NCBI RefSeq assembly: GCF_900129505.1
Contig: NZ_LT670818.1
Span: forward strand, 8,961,001 to 9,025,000
Reading direction: 5' to 3'
DNA: 64,000 nucleotides
Source of the DNA: Bradyrhizobium erythrophlei
Lineage (GTDB): Bacteria > Pseudomonadota > Alphaproteobacteria > Rhizobiales > Xanthobacteraceae
The position numbers and the translations under genes were made by a program. Of this stretch, positions 9,101 through 18,059 are shown in pieces (the first letter of the stretch is position 1; the number at the start of each line of letters is the position of its first letter). A model generated the notes under the pieces. It saw only the letters and a list, made by a program, of their open reading frames with translations. It was not told the origin of the DNA and searched no databases.

Positions 9101-9427
9101 ATGAGAGGACGAGTAATGATGATTCTGGCAAGTGCCGTGCTTGCCGGCAGCCTTCTTGCCACGGGTGCACAAGCCCGCGGAGGCGGAGGTGGCGGAGGCC
9201 ATGGAGGCGGCTTTGGCGGAGGTCACATGGGTGGCTTTGGCGGAGGTCACATGGGTGGCTTCGGCGGAGGTCATATGGGCGGCTTCGGCGGAGGTCACAT
9301 GGCGGGCATGCGCGGAGATCACTTTGGCTATCGGGGACGTCATTTCGCTCGCGGCGGCTTGTACGGCGACGGCCTTGGTTGCCCGTATTACACACCATAT
9401 ACCTGGCCGTACAACTGCACCTACTGA
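9101..9427 (+). CDS. Small exported glycine/histidine-rich protein
   Basis: A 108-residue protein. The ATG at 9101 follows AAAGGAG by 6 bases. Residues 1-26 are a Sec signal peptide (MRGRVMMILASAVLAGSLLA, cleavage near AQA). The mature part opens with a run of glycines and then four GGFGGGHM units, ending in a Tyr/Pro-rich tail with two cysteines (GLGCPYYTPYTWPYNC). The regular histidines could bind metal, but this is inference. It stands alone. A similar Gly-rich exported protein, with Tyr instead of His, is at 60273-60710. Confidence 0.82.
   Translation: MRGRVMMILASAVLAGSLLATGAQARGGGGGGGHGGGFGGGHMGGFGGGHMGGFGGGHMGGFGGGHMAGMRGDHFGYRGRHFARGGLYGDGLGCPYYTPYTWPYNCTY
9209..9304 (+). repeat. Four 24-bp in-frame coding repeats
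   Basis: Four copies (9209, 9233, 9257, 9281) of a 24-base unit encode GFGGGHMG, the last ending in Ala. They differ at only a few third positions, so copy number could change by slippage or recombination. Confidence 0.85.
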
Positions 9428-9522
9428 TCGGTGAGCGGATCCAAAAGCTGCTGGCTCGCGCCCTTCGTTAAACGAGCTCACATTTGAAGCGGCGAGCGGC
9501 GCGGCACAGGACAAGCTCTAGC

Positions 9523-9693
9523 TAGCTCGACCAGCTGCAGACCCGGCTGTTCGGGGACAAGAAGATGCCGGCGGCTGCCTCTGGTGAGGCAGCGCCGGCG
9601 CCCGCCGAACGACGATGCTGGTCGCTCGCCGCTTATCCGTTGTTGCCGGTGGCGTCATTCTCCATCTCGACCGTTTCCGTGTCCGGGTTTCTT
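9523..9693 (+). pseudogene. Relic of an RND pump gene pair (3' end fused to a 5' segment)
   Basis: Bases 9523-9564 match 8591-8632 of the intact pump at 37 of 42 positions by eye (LDQLQTRLFGDKK against LDKLQNRLFGHKK), followed by a similar Ala/Pro tail ending PAPAE. Without a stop, the frame runs into LAAYPLLPVAS (9625-9656), which matches the pump's N-terminal LVAYPLMPVAS (5639-5670, 27 of 32 bases). The arrangement, the end of one pump joined to the start of another, is what a deletion across a former tandem pump pair would leave. The first codon is TAG in place of TAT. Confidence 0.7.
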
Positions 9694-9821
9694 GCGCCCC
9701 TCACGGCGCCGTCGAAACTCCGAGCGCCGTGCCCGCGGAGTGAGCGCGCGCTTCGGCTCAAATCGAAGTGAAGTCCTTAAACCTCATTTTAATGGTTCTG
9801 ACTTCGCAGCGAACCTAGATC

Positions 9822-10259
9822 ATGGCCATCGATTTCAAACGCAACTGCGACGCCATGAGCACCCCTGCCGCCATCCGCATCGTCAGCCCCGATCAATTCG
9901 ACCGTGGCACCGCGCAAACCTCCGGCTCCGAACGCCGCGCGGCGATCGCGCCGTCGCTGGGCATCGCCTCTGCCATCTGGGGCGGCATGTTCGAGGTGGA
10001 ACCGGGAGCGCGGACCGGCGTTCATCATCACGGCCAGCAGGACACGATCGCTTACGTCCTCTCCGGAATCTGCGACATCCGCTGGGGCGCAAGCGGAGAA
10101 TTCAGCGCGCGCGCGAAGGCCGGCGATTTCATTCATGTGCCTGCCTTCCTGCCGCACATGGAGATCAACCCTTCGGAACACGAGCCGTTTCTATGGATCG
10201 TCGTGCGGAGCACGGCAACGCCGATCGTCGTCAATTTTCCGGACGACGTCTGGCCCTGA
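9822..10259 (+). CDS. Cupin-domain protein
   Basis: A 145-residue single-domain cupin. Metal-binding motif 1 is visible as GVHHHGQQDTIAYVLSG and motif 2 as GDFIHVPAFLPHMEIN. Cupins of this size are small-molecule isomerases, dioxygenases or sensors, so no reaction can be named. The start at 9822 is uncertain because no clear Shine-Dalgarno precedes it; a second ATG at 9855 (MSTPAA) is equally possible. It lies 48 bases upstream of the aldehyde oxidoreductase genes and is probably in the same transcript, perhaps acting on the substrate or product of that enzyme. Confidence 0.8.
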   Translation: MAIDFKRNCDAMSTPAAIRIVSPDQFDRGTAQTSGSERRAAIAPSLGIASAIWGGMFEVEPGARTGVHHHGQQDTIAYVLSGICDIRWGASGEFSARAKAGDFIHVPAFLPHMEINPSEHEPFLWIVVRSTATPIVVNFPDDVWP

Positions 10260-10307
10260 GCCTCGCGGAAGCCAGCTTGCACCGGACTTTGCGAACACGG
10301 AGTAGTC

Positions 10308-10955
10308 ATGGACGATAACGATTCCATCCACATCGAAATCACGCGGCGCACGGTCATCGAGACCGGAACCACCGCGCTGTTGCTGACCGCGCTGCCGCAG
10401 GCCGCGCTGGCAGCCGGGCCGTCGGACGACGCCGGGCCCCCGCCGCCCGCGACGGTGGAACTCAGGATCAACGGAAGTTCGCACACGCTGACGCTCGACC
10501 CGCGCACCACGCTGCTGGATGCGCTGCGCGAACATCTGGCGCTGACTGGCTCGAAGAAAGGCTGCGATCACGGCCAGTGCGGCGCCTGCACGGTGCTGAT
10601 CGACGGACGCCGCATCAATTCCTGCCTGACGCTCGCGGTGATGCATGACGGGCAGGCCATCACGACGATCGAGGGCCTTGCCGAGAGCGACAGGCTGCAT
10701 CCGATGCAGGCGGCCTTTGTCGAGCATGACGGCTTTCAATGCGGCTACTGCACTTCGGGCCAGATCTGCTCGGCCGTGGGCATGCTGGCCGAGAGCCGAA
10801 ACGGCATGCCGAGCTATGTGACCGACGATCTGACCCAGCAGCCGCAGCTCAGCGATGCCGAGATCCGCGAGCGGATGAGCGGCAACATCTGCCGCTGCGC
10901 GGCCTATCCGAACATCGTGGCGGCCATCAAGCAGGCCGCGGAGACCCCGACATGA
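10308..10955 (+). CDS. paoA: Periplasmic aldehyde oxidoreductase, 2Fe-2S subunit
   Basis: A 215-residue small subunit of the xanthine oxidase family carrying two [2Fe-2S] clusters. A twin-arginine signal ([19 protein letters not shown]) shows export with its partners. The plant-ferredoxin-type cluster lies in [16 protein letters not shown] plus a later Cys; the second, helical cluster is in [11 protein letters not shown] and [15 protein letters not shown] precedes the ATG at 10308. It overlaps the next gene by four bases (ATGA). With PaoB and PaoC it forms a heterotrimer that oxidises aldehydes, including aromatic ones, to acids. Confidence 0.94.
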   Translation: MDDNDSIHIEITRRTVIETGTTALLLTALPQAALAAGPSDDAGPPPPATVELRINGSSHTLTLDPRTTLLDALREHLALTGSKKGCDHGQCGACTVLIDGRRINSCLTLAVMHDGQAITTIEGLAESDRLHPMQAAFVEHDGFQCGYCTSGQICSAVGMLAESRNGMPSYVTDDLTQQPQLSDAEIRERMSGNICRCAAYPNIVAAIKQAAETPT

Positions 10956-11932
10956 AGGCTTTTACCTATCAACGCGCCGACTCCACCGCGCAGGCAGCCG
11001 CTTCAGCGTCCAAGCCCGGCACCAGGATCATCGCCGGCGGCACCAATCTGCTCGACCTGATGAAGCTCCAGGTCGAGACGCCGTCGCAGCTCGTCGACAT
11101 CAACCGGCTGCCGCTCGACACAATCGAGGAGACTTCCGACGGCGGCCTGCGTGTCGGCGCGCTGGTTCGCAACAGCGATCTCGCGGCCGACTCCCGCGTG
11201 CGCCAGCGCTACGGCGTATTGAGCCGCGCCTTGCTGGCGGGCGCCAGCGCCCAGTTGCGCAACAAGGCCACCACCGGCGGCAATCTGCTGCAGCGGACGC
11301 GCTGCTATTATTTCTATGACATCACCAAGCCATGCAACAAGCGCAATCCCGGCTCCGGCTGTGCCGCGCTCGCCGGCTTCAACCGCATCCATGCCATCCA
11401 GGGCGCCAGCAACGAGTGCATCGCGACGCATCCGTCCGACATGGCGGTGGCCATGCGGGCACTCGACGCCAGGGTGGAGACAACCAATCGCGCCGGCGAA
11501 GCCAGGACCATTCCAATCGCCGAGTTTCACCGGCTCCCCGGCAAGACGCCGGAGATCGAGACCACGCTCAGGCCGGGCGAAATCATCACCGCGGTGACAT
11601 TGCCGCCGCCGCCGCCGGGCGTACAGGTCTATCGCAAGGTGCGCGACCGCGCCTCTTATGCGTTCGCGCTGGTTTCCGTCGCGGCCATCGTGGACTCCGC
11701 CCGCGGACGAATTCGTTCGGCACGGCTTGCCTTCGGCGGCCTCGCGCACAAGCCGTGGCGCGTCGGCCAGGCCGAGGAACGACTGGCCGACGCCTCGGCA
11801 AATTCAGCGAGCTTCAACGCTTCAGCCAATGCGGTGCTCGACGGCGCGCGCGGGTACGGCGGCAACGATTTCAAGATTCCGCTGACGCGGCGAACCCTGC
11901 ACAGCGTGCTGGCAGAGACCACCCGGACTTGA
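10952..11932 (+). CDS. paoB: Periplasmic aldehyde oxidoreductase, FAD subunit
   Basis: A 326-residue FAD subunit, starting at the ATG overlapping the paoA stop. The FAD-binding loop is [16 protein letters not shown] and the second contact is [13 protein letters not shown] cysteine-rich insertion, [20 protein letters not shown], matches the extra [4Fe-4S] site known in E. coli PaoB and separates it from ordinary xanthine dehydrogenase middle subunits. It carries no signal of its own and is expected to be exported together with PaoA. Confidence 0.94.
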   Translation: MKAFTYQRADSTAQAAASASKPGTRIIAGGTNLLDLMKLQVETPSQLVDINRLPLDTIEETSDGGLRVGALVRNSDLAADSRVRQRYGVLSRALLAGASAQLRNKATTGGNLLQRTRCYYFYDITKPCNKRNPGSGCAALAGFNRIHAIQGASNECIATHPSDMAVAMRALDARVETTNRAGEARTIPIAEFHRLPGKTPEIETTLRPGEIITAVTLPPPPPGVQVYRKVRDRASYAFALVSVAAIVDSARGRIRSARLAFGGLAHKPWRVGQAEERLADASANSASFNASANAVLDGARGYGGNDFKIPLTRRTLHSVLAETTRT

Positions 11933-11960
11933 GGGAAACAGTCTTTTAAGGGACGTAAAC

Positions 11961-14159
11961 ATGGAAATGAACTCACCCGTCGGCCCCAATGCGCTGGATG
12001 CGCAAGGCGTCGTCGGCAAGCCACTCAATCGCGTCGACGGTCGGTTGAAGGTCACCGGCGGCGCGCGCTACGCCTATGAAATGCAGCAGGATGCGCTGTA
12101 CGGCTTCATGGTCGAGGCCTCGATCGGCAAGGGAACGATCCGGTCGATCGATACCAGCGCCGCGGAGAAGGCGCCGGGCGTCGCGCTGGTCCTCACCCAC
12201 CGCAACGCGCCGGAGCAAGGCAGCGGCAATCACCGCGAGGCCCACCCGGCGCTGACGGGACCGGAAGTGACGCGTTACGGCCAGCCGGTCGCCTTCGTGG
12301 TCGCCGAGAGCTTTGAGCAGGCCCGCGCGGCGGCTTACCTCGTGAACGTAAAATACGACCGGGAAAGCGGCAAATATGCGCTCGGCAGCAACCTCGATTC
12401 CGCGCGCCCTCCCCATCAGAAAGATGGCGCACCGGCGGATAGCAAGGTGGGCGATTTCGCCGGCGCCTTCGCCGCCGCGCCGGTGCAGATCGACGTGAAC
12501 TACACCACGCCCCTGCAAAGTCACGCCATGATGGAACCGCATGCAACGCTGGCGATGTGGGATGGCGATAAACTGATCCTGCACACCGCCAACCAAATGC
12601 TCAGCCAGGGCCAGCAGGCCGTCGCCACCACCTTGAAGATTCCGCCGGAGAATGTGCGGCTGATCAGCCCGTTCATCGGTGGCGGCTTCGGCGGCAAGCT
12701 CTGGGTCAACGCCGACGCCATTCTGGCGGCGATCGCCGCGCGGCAACTCAAGCGGCCGGTGAAGACCGCGCTGACCCGGCAGCAGATCTTTCACGTCACC
12801 ACGCATCGCTCCGACACCATCCAGCGCATTCGCCTTGCCACGGATCGCGACGGCAAGATCCTCGCCATCGGCCACGATGTATTCTCGGGCAACCTCCCGA
12901 GCGAGCAAACCTACGAGGCGGCCGCGCTGCAGACCCGCACGCTTTATGCCGGACCAAACCGGCTGACGCGGCATCGGCTGGCGCCGCTGGATATCCCGGT
13001 CGCCTCTTCGATGCGCGCGCCCGGCGAGGCCGTCGGGCTGCTGGCGCTCGAATGCGCGATGGACGAGCTCGCCGAGAAGCTCAGCCTCGATCCAATCGAG
13101 TTGCGGGTGCGGAACGAGCCAAGCGAGGATCCGGAAAAGAACATCCCCTATTCCAGCCGGCATCTGATCGCCTGCATGCAGGAGGGTGCAAAGCGGTTTG
13201 GGTGGGACAAGCGCAATGCCAGACCGGGCCAGGTGCACGACGGACGCTGGCTGGTCGGTATGGGCATGGCCGCGGCAACCCGCGGCAATCCGCTGCGGCT
13301 TTCCAAGGCCAATGTCCGGCTCAACCCCGACGGCACCGCCATGGTGCGGATGGCGATGACCGATATCGGCACCGGCACCTACACCATCCTGGCGCAGATC
13401 GCGGCCGAGATGCTCGGCCTGCCGGTGGAGCAAGTGCGGGTTGAACTCGGCGACACCGATTTTCCGGAAGCCGCCGGTTCGGGCGGATCGTTCGGTGCCG
13501 GTAGTTCCGGCTCGGCGCTGTTCGAGGCCTGCCAGGCCTTGCGCGAAAAGTTGGCGCAGCTCGCCCACATGGATCCGCAAACCGCGCGGTTCAACAACGG
13601 CAGCATCGAATCCGGCGAGCACTCGATACGGCTCGCCGAGCTTGTCGGTTCCGGCGTCGAGGCCGATGGCGAAATCCGGCCCGGGCGCAACAACAAGGAC
13701 TTCTCGCAGCAGTCCTATGGCGCGCACTTCGCCGAAGTCGGTGTCGACGCGGATACCGGCGAGGTGCGGCTGCGCCGCATGCTCGGCGTCTTCACCGCCG
13801 GCCGTGTCCTCAACGCCAAGACGGCGCGCTCGCAGGCGATCGGCGGCATGGTGTTCGGCGTGGGCGCCGCGCTGCACGAGGCAATGACGCTCGATCCGCG
13901 CTTCGGTTACTTCGTCAATCACGACCTCGCCGAATACCACGTGCCGGTGCACGCCGATATTCCCGCCATCGATGCCGTATTCCTGGCCGAGCTCGACGAC
14001 CAGTCCAACCCGCTCAAGAGCAAGGGCATCGGCGAACTCGGCATCTGCGGCGCCGGGGCGGCGATTGCGAACGCGGTCTACAACGCCTGCGGCGTGCGGA
14101 TCCGGGATTATCCGATCACGCTCGACAAGGTGATCGCCAAAATGCCGGTGCAGGCATGA
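11961..14159 (+). CDS. paoC: Periplasmic aldehyde oxidoreductase, molybdenum cofactor subunit
   Basis: A 732-residue catalytic subunit of the xanthine oxidase family, the normal length for PaoC/YagR. Moco contacts are visible in FIGGGFGGKLW and GGSFGAGSSGSALFE, and the catalytic glutamate in KGIGELGICGAG near the C-terminus. It follows paoB by 28 bases with a possible AGGGA ribosome site. The enzyme needs molybdopterin cytosine dinucleotide and a dedicated PaoD-type chaperone, which is not in this window. The trimer probably detoxifies or harvests periplasmic aldehydes. Confidence 0.94.
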   Translation: MEMNSPVGPNALDAQGVVGKPLNRVDGRLKVTGGARYAYEMQQDALYGFMVEASIGKGTIRSIDTSAAEKAPGVALVLTHRNAPEQGSGNHREAHPALTGPEVTRYGQPVAFVVAESFEQARAAAYLVNVKYDRESGKYALGSNLDSARPPHQKDGAPADSKVGDFAGAFAAAPVQIDVNYTTPLQSHAMMEPHATLAMWDGDKLILHTANQMLSQGQQAVATTLKIPPENVRLISPFIGGGFGGKLWVNADAILAAIAARQLKRPVKTALTRQQIFHVTTHRSDTIQRIRLATDRDGKILAIGHDVFSGNLPSEQTYEAAALQTRTLYAGPNRLTRHRLAPLDIPVASSMRAPGEAVGLLALECAMDELAEKLSLDPIELRVRNEPSEDPEKNIPYSSRHLIACMQEGAKRFGWDKRNARPGQVHDGRWLVGMGMAAATRGNPLRLSKANVRLNPDGTAMVRMAMTDIGTGTYTILAQIAAEMLGLPVEQVRVELGDTDFPEAAGSGGSFGAGSSGSALFEACQALREKLAQLAHMDPQTARFNNGSIESGEHSIRLAELVGSGVEADGEIRPGRNNKDFSQQSYGAHFAEVGVDADTGEVRLRRMLGVFTAGRVLNAKTARSQAIGGMVFGVGAALHEAMTLDPRFGYFVNHDLAEYHVPVHADIPAIDAVFLAELDDQSNPLKSKGIGELGICGAGAAIANAVYNACGVRIRDYPITLDKVIAKMPVQA

Positions 14160-14362
14160 GGTCTGACACATATCGATCGCGCACAGTATGGGCGGCAACT
14201 GATCACGCAGACGATGCGGTTCATCGCGCGGCGTGGTCGATCTGGAAAATACGGGCTCGAATTGAGAAGACCCGGGTTTGCAGTCGACGCACTATCATCT
14301 CAGCCGCGCAACGGTGCGCATAGCAAGACACCCTCACCACCAGAGTAAGGAGCAACACTGTC

Positions 14363-14812
14363 ATGCGCGAAGGCAATCCGAGATCGACGGACACGGTGGA
14401 TGGAAGAGCGCTTCTCCCCATCGTCGCGCCGTTTCCGTTCGCCTGCTTCGCGGGCGCCCTTGTCACCGATCTGGTGTATTGGTGGACCTCCGCGGTGATG
14501 TGGGAGACATTCTCCATCTGGCTGATTTTTGCGGGCATGATCATGGCGGGCGTTGCGACCGTGGCCGCCGTGATCGACTTTGCGCGCAACAGGCGGATCC
14601 GGACGTCGATGCCGGCCTGGCTTTACGCGATTGGCGGCGCGATCGCTTTTGTCCTCGCTTTGATCAACGCCTTCGTTCACAGCCGCGACGGTTATACCGC
14701 GGTCGTGCCGACCGGCCTGACGCTTTCCGCGCTGGTCGTCCTCATCCTCCTCCTCACGAGCTGGATGGCGGGGCCCTCGGGACGTCGAAACAGCGAAGGA
14801 GCCTCCGCGTGA
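14363..14812 (+). CDS. DUF2231-like four-helix membrane protein
   Basis: A 149-residue inner-membrane protein with four predicted helices, at about residues 17-39, 49-72, 87-107 and 114-134. The pattern PIVAPFPFACFAGALVTDLVYW is like the DUF2231 family, whose function is unknown but which often sits beside redox proteins. Its stop overlaps the GTG start of the propeller lipoprotein (GTGA at 14809-14812), so the two are a coupled pair. Confidence 0.8.
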   Translation: MREGNPRSTDTVDGRALLPIVAPFPFACFAGALVTDLVYWWTSAVMWETFSIWLIFAGMIMAGVATVAAVIDFARNRRIRTSMPAWLYAIGGAIAFVLALINAFVHSRDGYTAVVPTGLTLSALVVLILLLTSWMAGPSGRRNSEGASA

Positions 14813-16167
14813 CCCACGCCTTGCAGATCTCATCTTTTGCCAATCTGCCGCGCGCGGCGTTGCTGTTTGCCTTCATCTCCGGCCTGGGACTTGCCGGCTG
14901 CGACGATCGCGGCGGTGACCCGGCCAGGCAAATCGGTGCCAATCCGCCATTGCCCGCGCCGCAGCAATATCTGGTACCGCCGATGCGAATCGCCAAGGTG
15001 GTCGCGTGGGGCAACGAAACTCCGACGGTGCCGCAGGGATTGCAGGTTCATGCGATGGCCGCCGGGTTCGAGCATCCGCGGTCGCTTTATGTGCTTCCCA
15101 ATGGCGACGTCCTGGTGGTCGAGAGCAACGGCCCGAAAGCGCCGATCCACCGCCCCAAGGATCTCGTCACCGGCTGGGTGCAATGGCTGGCCGGCGCAGA
15201 GGGCAAGGGCGCCAACCGCATCACGCTGCTGCGCGACACCAACGGGGATGGCGTTCCGGAGCTACGCACCACGTTCCTGGACCACCTCAACTCGCCCTTT
15301 GGCGTTGCCCTGGTCGGCGGCAATCTCTACGTGGCGAACACCGACGCCATCATCCGCTATCCCTATCAGGAAGGGCAGACCAGCATCACGGACCCGGGTA
15401 CCAAGCTCACCGACCTTCCCGGTGGCCCCATCGATCATCACTGGACAAAGAGTCTGCTGGCGAGCCGGGATGGCTCCAAGCTCTATGTCGGTGTCGGCTC
15501 CAACAGCAACATCGCTGAAAACGGCATCGGCGCCGAGTATGAGCGCGCCGCGATCTGGGAAGTCGACCGGACGTCAGGCGCGCATCGCATCTTCGCCAGC
15601 GGGATACGCAATCCCACCGGCCTGCAATGGGAACCGCAGACCGGCAAACTCTGGGCGATCGCCAACGAACGCGATGAACTCGGGCCCGATCTCGTTCCGG
15701 ATTACCTGACCTCGGTGAAGGACGGTGGTTTCTACGGCTGGCCCTACAGCTATTACGGCCAGCACCTCGACCCTCGGGTCAGACCGCAGCGGCCTGATCT
15801 GGTGGCGACGGCGATTCCACCGGACTATGCCTTGAGCTCCCACGTGGCCCCGCTCGGTGTCGCCATGTACACGGGCACCGGCCTTCCCGAGAACTACCGC
15901 AGCGGTGCCTTTGTCAGCGAGCACGGCAGCTGGGATCGAAGTCCCCTCAACGGCTACAAGGTGGTGTTCGTGCCGTTCAGCGGCGGACAGCCCAGCGGCA
16001 AGGCCCAGGATGTCGTCACCGGCTTCCTCGACGCGAACAACGAAGCGCGCGGACGGCCGGTTGGGGTTGCCGTCGACAGGACCGGCGCATTACTGATCGC
16101 CGACGATCTCGGGAATAGAGTGTGGCGGGTGTCGTCGGCTAATCCGCAGTCCGCGTCCAGCAATTGA
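14809..16167 (+). CDS. PQQ-dependent sugar dehydrogenase family lipoprotein (sorbosone-dehydrogenase-like)
   Basis: A 452-residue beta-propeller. The GTG at 14809 is chosen because it follows the coupled stop and gives a lipoprotein signal: hydrophobic LPRAALLFAFISGLGLAGC with the lipobox LAGC. Soluble glucose/sorbosone dehydrogenase features include LYVLPNGDVLVVES, FASGIRNPTGLQW and RDELGPDLVPDYL. Members bind PQQ and calcium and oxidise sugars in the periplasm, though many are uncharacterised. Anchored next to the DUF2231 protein, it may feed electrons to the membrane. Substrate unknown. Confidence 0.85.
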   Translation: MTHALQISSFANLPRAALLFAFISGLGLAGCDDRGGDPARQIGANPPLPAPQQYLVPPMRIAKVVAWGNETPTVPQGLQVHAMAAGFEHPRSLYVLPNGDVLVVESNGPKAPIHRPKDLVTGWVQWLAGAEGKGANRITLLRDTNGDGVPELRTTFLDHLNSPFGVALVGGNLYVANTDAIIRYPYQEGQTSITDPGTKLTDLPGGPIDHHWTKSLLASRDGSKLYVGVGSNSNIAENGIGAEYERAAIWEVDRTSGAHRIFASGIRNPTGLQWEPQTGKLWAIANERDELGPDLVPDYLTSVKDGGFYGWPYSYYGQHLDPRVRPQRPDLVATAIPPDYALSSHVAPLGVAMYTGTGLPENYRSGAFVSEHGSWDRSPLNGYKVVFVPFSGGQPSGKAQDVVTGFLDANNEARGRPVGVAVDRTGALLIADDLGNRVWRVSSANPQSASSN

Positions 16168-16213
16168 GATCGACGGACGAAGCGAACGCTATCGCGCCCG
16201 TAACTCGGGCTGT

Positions 16214-17188
16214 TCAGCTCCGGAAGCGGGCGCGATAATCGTGAGGACCTGTGCCAATGCGTCTCAGGAAGGTGCGGCGCATGGTGTCGGCATTGCCGAA
16301 GCCGCATCTGGACGCCACGCGCTGCAGCGGAACATCGGTATCCTCCAGCAGGCGGCGTGCGGCATCGAGACGCGCGGCTTCGACATAGTCCGTCGGCGTC
16401 ACGCCGGTCTCGCCTAGAAAAACCCGGGTGAGATTTCTCACGCTCATCGCCGCGCGCTTGGCGAGCGCGGCGATCGATAGATTGGCGCCGAGATTATCGA
16501 GGATCCAATGCTGCAGGCTCTGAATGCGGGTCTCCGACGCGATTTGCGCGGCCAGATGCGCGCTGAATTGCGACTGCCCGCCGGGGCGCTTGAGAAACAC
16601 CACCAACCGCCGGGCCACGGTCAACGCCAGTTCTCGTCCGTGATCATCCTCGACCAACCTCAAGGCGAGGTCGATCCCCGCCGTGACGCCGGCGGAGGTG
16701 TAGAGCGGACCGTCCTTCACATAGATCTGGTCGGGTTCGACCCTCGCCGCCGGATAACGGGCGGCGAGTTCGGCGGCGTGCTGCCAATGCGTCGTCACGT
16801 TGCGCCCGTCCAGCAAGCCGGCCGCGCCGAGGAAGAACGCCCCGGTGCAGACCGAACCATATCTCGGCACCTCGGCCGCGCGCTGCCTCAGCCATTGCTG
16901 AAAGTCCGCGTAGGACTCCGCGTGCGAAAAATCCGGCGAGCCGGCCACCAGCAACGTGTCGTAGGGGCCATCGGAATCGTAGATCGACTTGTCGACAAGC
17001 AGCGACACGCCGCCGGTTCGAACGACACTCCCTTTTTCGATCGCGACCAGACAGGTGTCATAGACTGCGGTTCCGCCGGATTGCCGCGTGGCCTCGACGA
17101 AGACATCGAGCGGACCAAACACATCCAGCGACTGTGCATTGGGTGGCACCGCGATCGCTATTCGCTTCGATTGCGTATCTGCTTTCAT
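16214..17188 (-). CDS. GlxA-family transcriptional regulator (DJ-1/PfpI domain plus AraC HTH)
   Basis: About 324 residues. The N-terminal DJ-1/PfpI-like domain has the nucleophile-elbow region YGSVCTGAFFLGAAG; the C-terminal AraC helix-turn-helix pair is seen in LSIAALAKRAAMSVRNLTR and VASRCGFGNADTMRRTF. The start at 17188 is preferred because the GAGGAG ribosome site then lies at normal distance; ATG 17191 is the alternative. The family often controls amine, betaine or arginine-type catabolism. It is divergent from the glutathione S-transferase gene and is a candidate regulator of the ureohydrolase/catalase group. Confidence 0.92.
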   Translation of the reverse strand: MKADTQSKRIAIAVPPNAQSLDVFGPLDVFVEATRQSGGTAVYDTCLVAIEKGSVVRTGGVSLLVDKSIYDSDGPYDTLLVAGSPDFSHAESYADFQQWLRQRAAEVPRYGSVCTGAFFLGAAGLLDGRNVTTHWQHAAELAARYPAARVEPDQIYVKDGPLYTSAGVTAGIDLALRLVEDDHGRELALTVARRLVVFLKRPGGQSQFSAHLAAQIASETRIQSLQHWILDNLGANLSIAALAKRAAMSVRNLTRVFLGETGVTPTDYVEAARLDAARRLLEDTDVPLQRVASRCGFGNADTMRRTFLRRIGTGPHDYRARFRS

Positions 17189-17352
17189 CATTCTCCTCGA
17201 CACGCGCCGGGCGATGGCGCGGGATTGAATCAAGACAGCGGATGGCCGGAATTCGCGGCGCTTTGGCCAGATCCGTCGGGCCACGGCGATGGCGAGGAAA
17301 ATAGCACCAAACTATTATTTGCCCATCGAAATCACGACGAAGGATATCGGTG

Positions 17353-17994
17353 ATGTACACGCTGTATTATTATCCCGCCAACGCCAACGCCGCGCCGCAT
17401 ATGCTGCTGCAGGAAATCGGCGCGGAATACCAACTGGCTTTGGTCGACCGCAAGGTCAACGGACAGAAGTCGAAAGCGTACCGGCAAATAAATCCGAACG
17501 GGCGTATTCCCGCCCTCCAAGACGGCAAGCTCGTCCTGTTCGAGTCCGCAGCGATCGTGCTGCATCTGGTCGACCATCATCCGGAATCAGGACTGGCGCC
17601 GCCCGCCGGCACCGTAGAGCGTGCCAAATTCTATCAATGGCTGATCTTCCTGACCAATTCGCTGCAGGAGGAGCTGATGATCTTTCAGTACCCCGATCGC
17701 CTCACCGGCGACAACGCCAAGGCCATGGCCAGCGTGATGCACGGCGCCGAAAAGCGCGCGAGCAATTTCCTCGACGTCATCGACGATCACCTCCGGGACA
17801 ATGGACCCTATTTCCTGGGCGATCAGGTCAGCGCCGTCGATCTCTATCTCGTCATGCTGGCGCGGTGGGCGCAACCGATGACCAAGCCGCCGCGGGCTCG
17901 CCCGCATGTCGCGAAGCTGCTCGACCTCGTCGCATCGCGGCCGGCAGTACAGCGGGCCTATGCGGCCGAGGGCATCACCGCGCCGATCTGCTGA
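17353..17994 (+). CDS. Glutathione S-transferase family protein
   Basis: A 213-residue protein with an N-terminal thioredoxin fold (YTLYYYPANANAAPHMLLQE, then INPNGRIPALQ and the gamma-glutamyl-binding FESAAIVLHL) and an all-helical C-terminal domain containing YFLGDQVSAVDLYLV. It conjugates or reduces electrophiles with glutathione; the class and substrate are not evident. AAGGA precedes the ATG at 17353, and a GTG immediately upstream could also serve. It leads a run of three rightward genes with the ureohydrolase and catalase. Confidence 0.92.
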   Translation: MYTLYYYPANANAAPHMLLQEIGAEYQLALVDRKVNGQKSKAYRQINPNGRIPALQDGKLVLFESAAIVLHLVDHHPESGLAPPAGTVERAKFYQWLIFLTNSLQEELMIFQYPDRLTGDNAKAMASVMHGAEKRASNFLDVIDDHLRDNGPYFLGDQVSAVDLYLVMLARWAQPMTKPPRARPHVAKLLDLVASRPAVQRAYAAEGITAPIC

Positions 17995-18059
17995 ACGACA
18001 GCGCCGTCGCTCGACAGCCCCCAGTCGACGGTCTTTTCCAACCGAACAGGAGTTTCGCC

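Noticed and set aside
11973..14198. 741-codon minus-strand open frame opposite paoC
   Set aside because: Shadow frame; paoC on the plus strand has full family motifs and catalytic residues.
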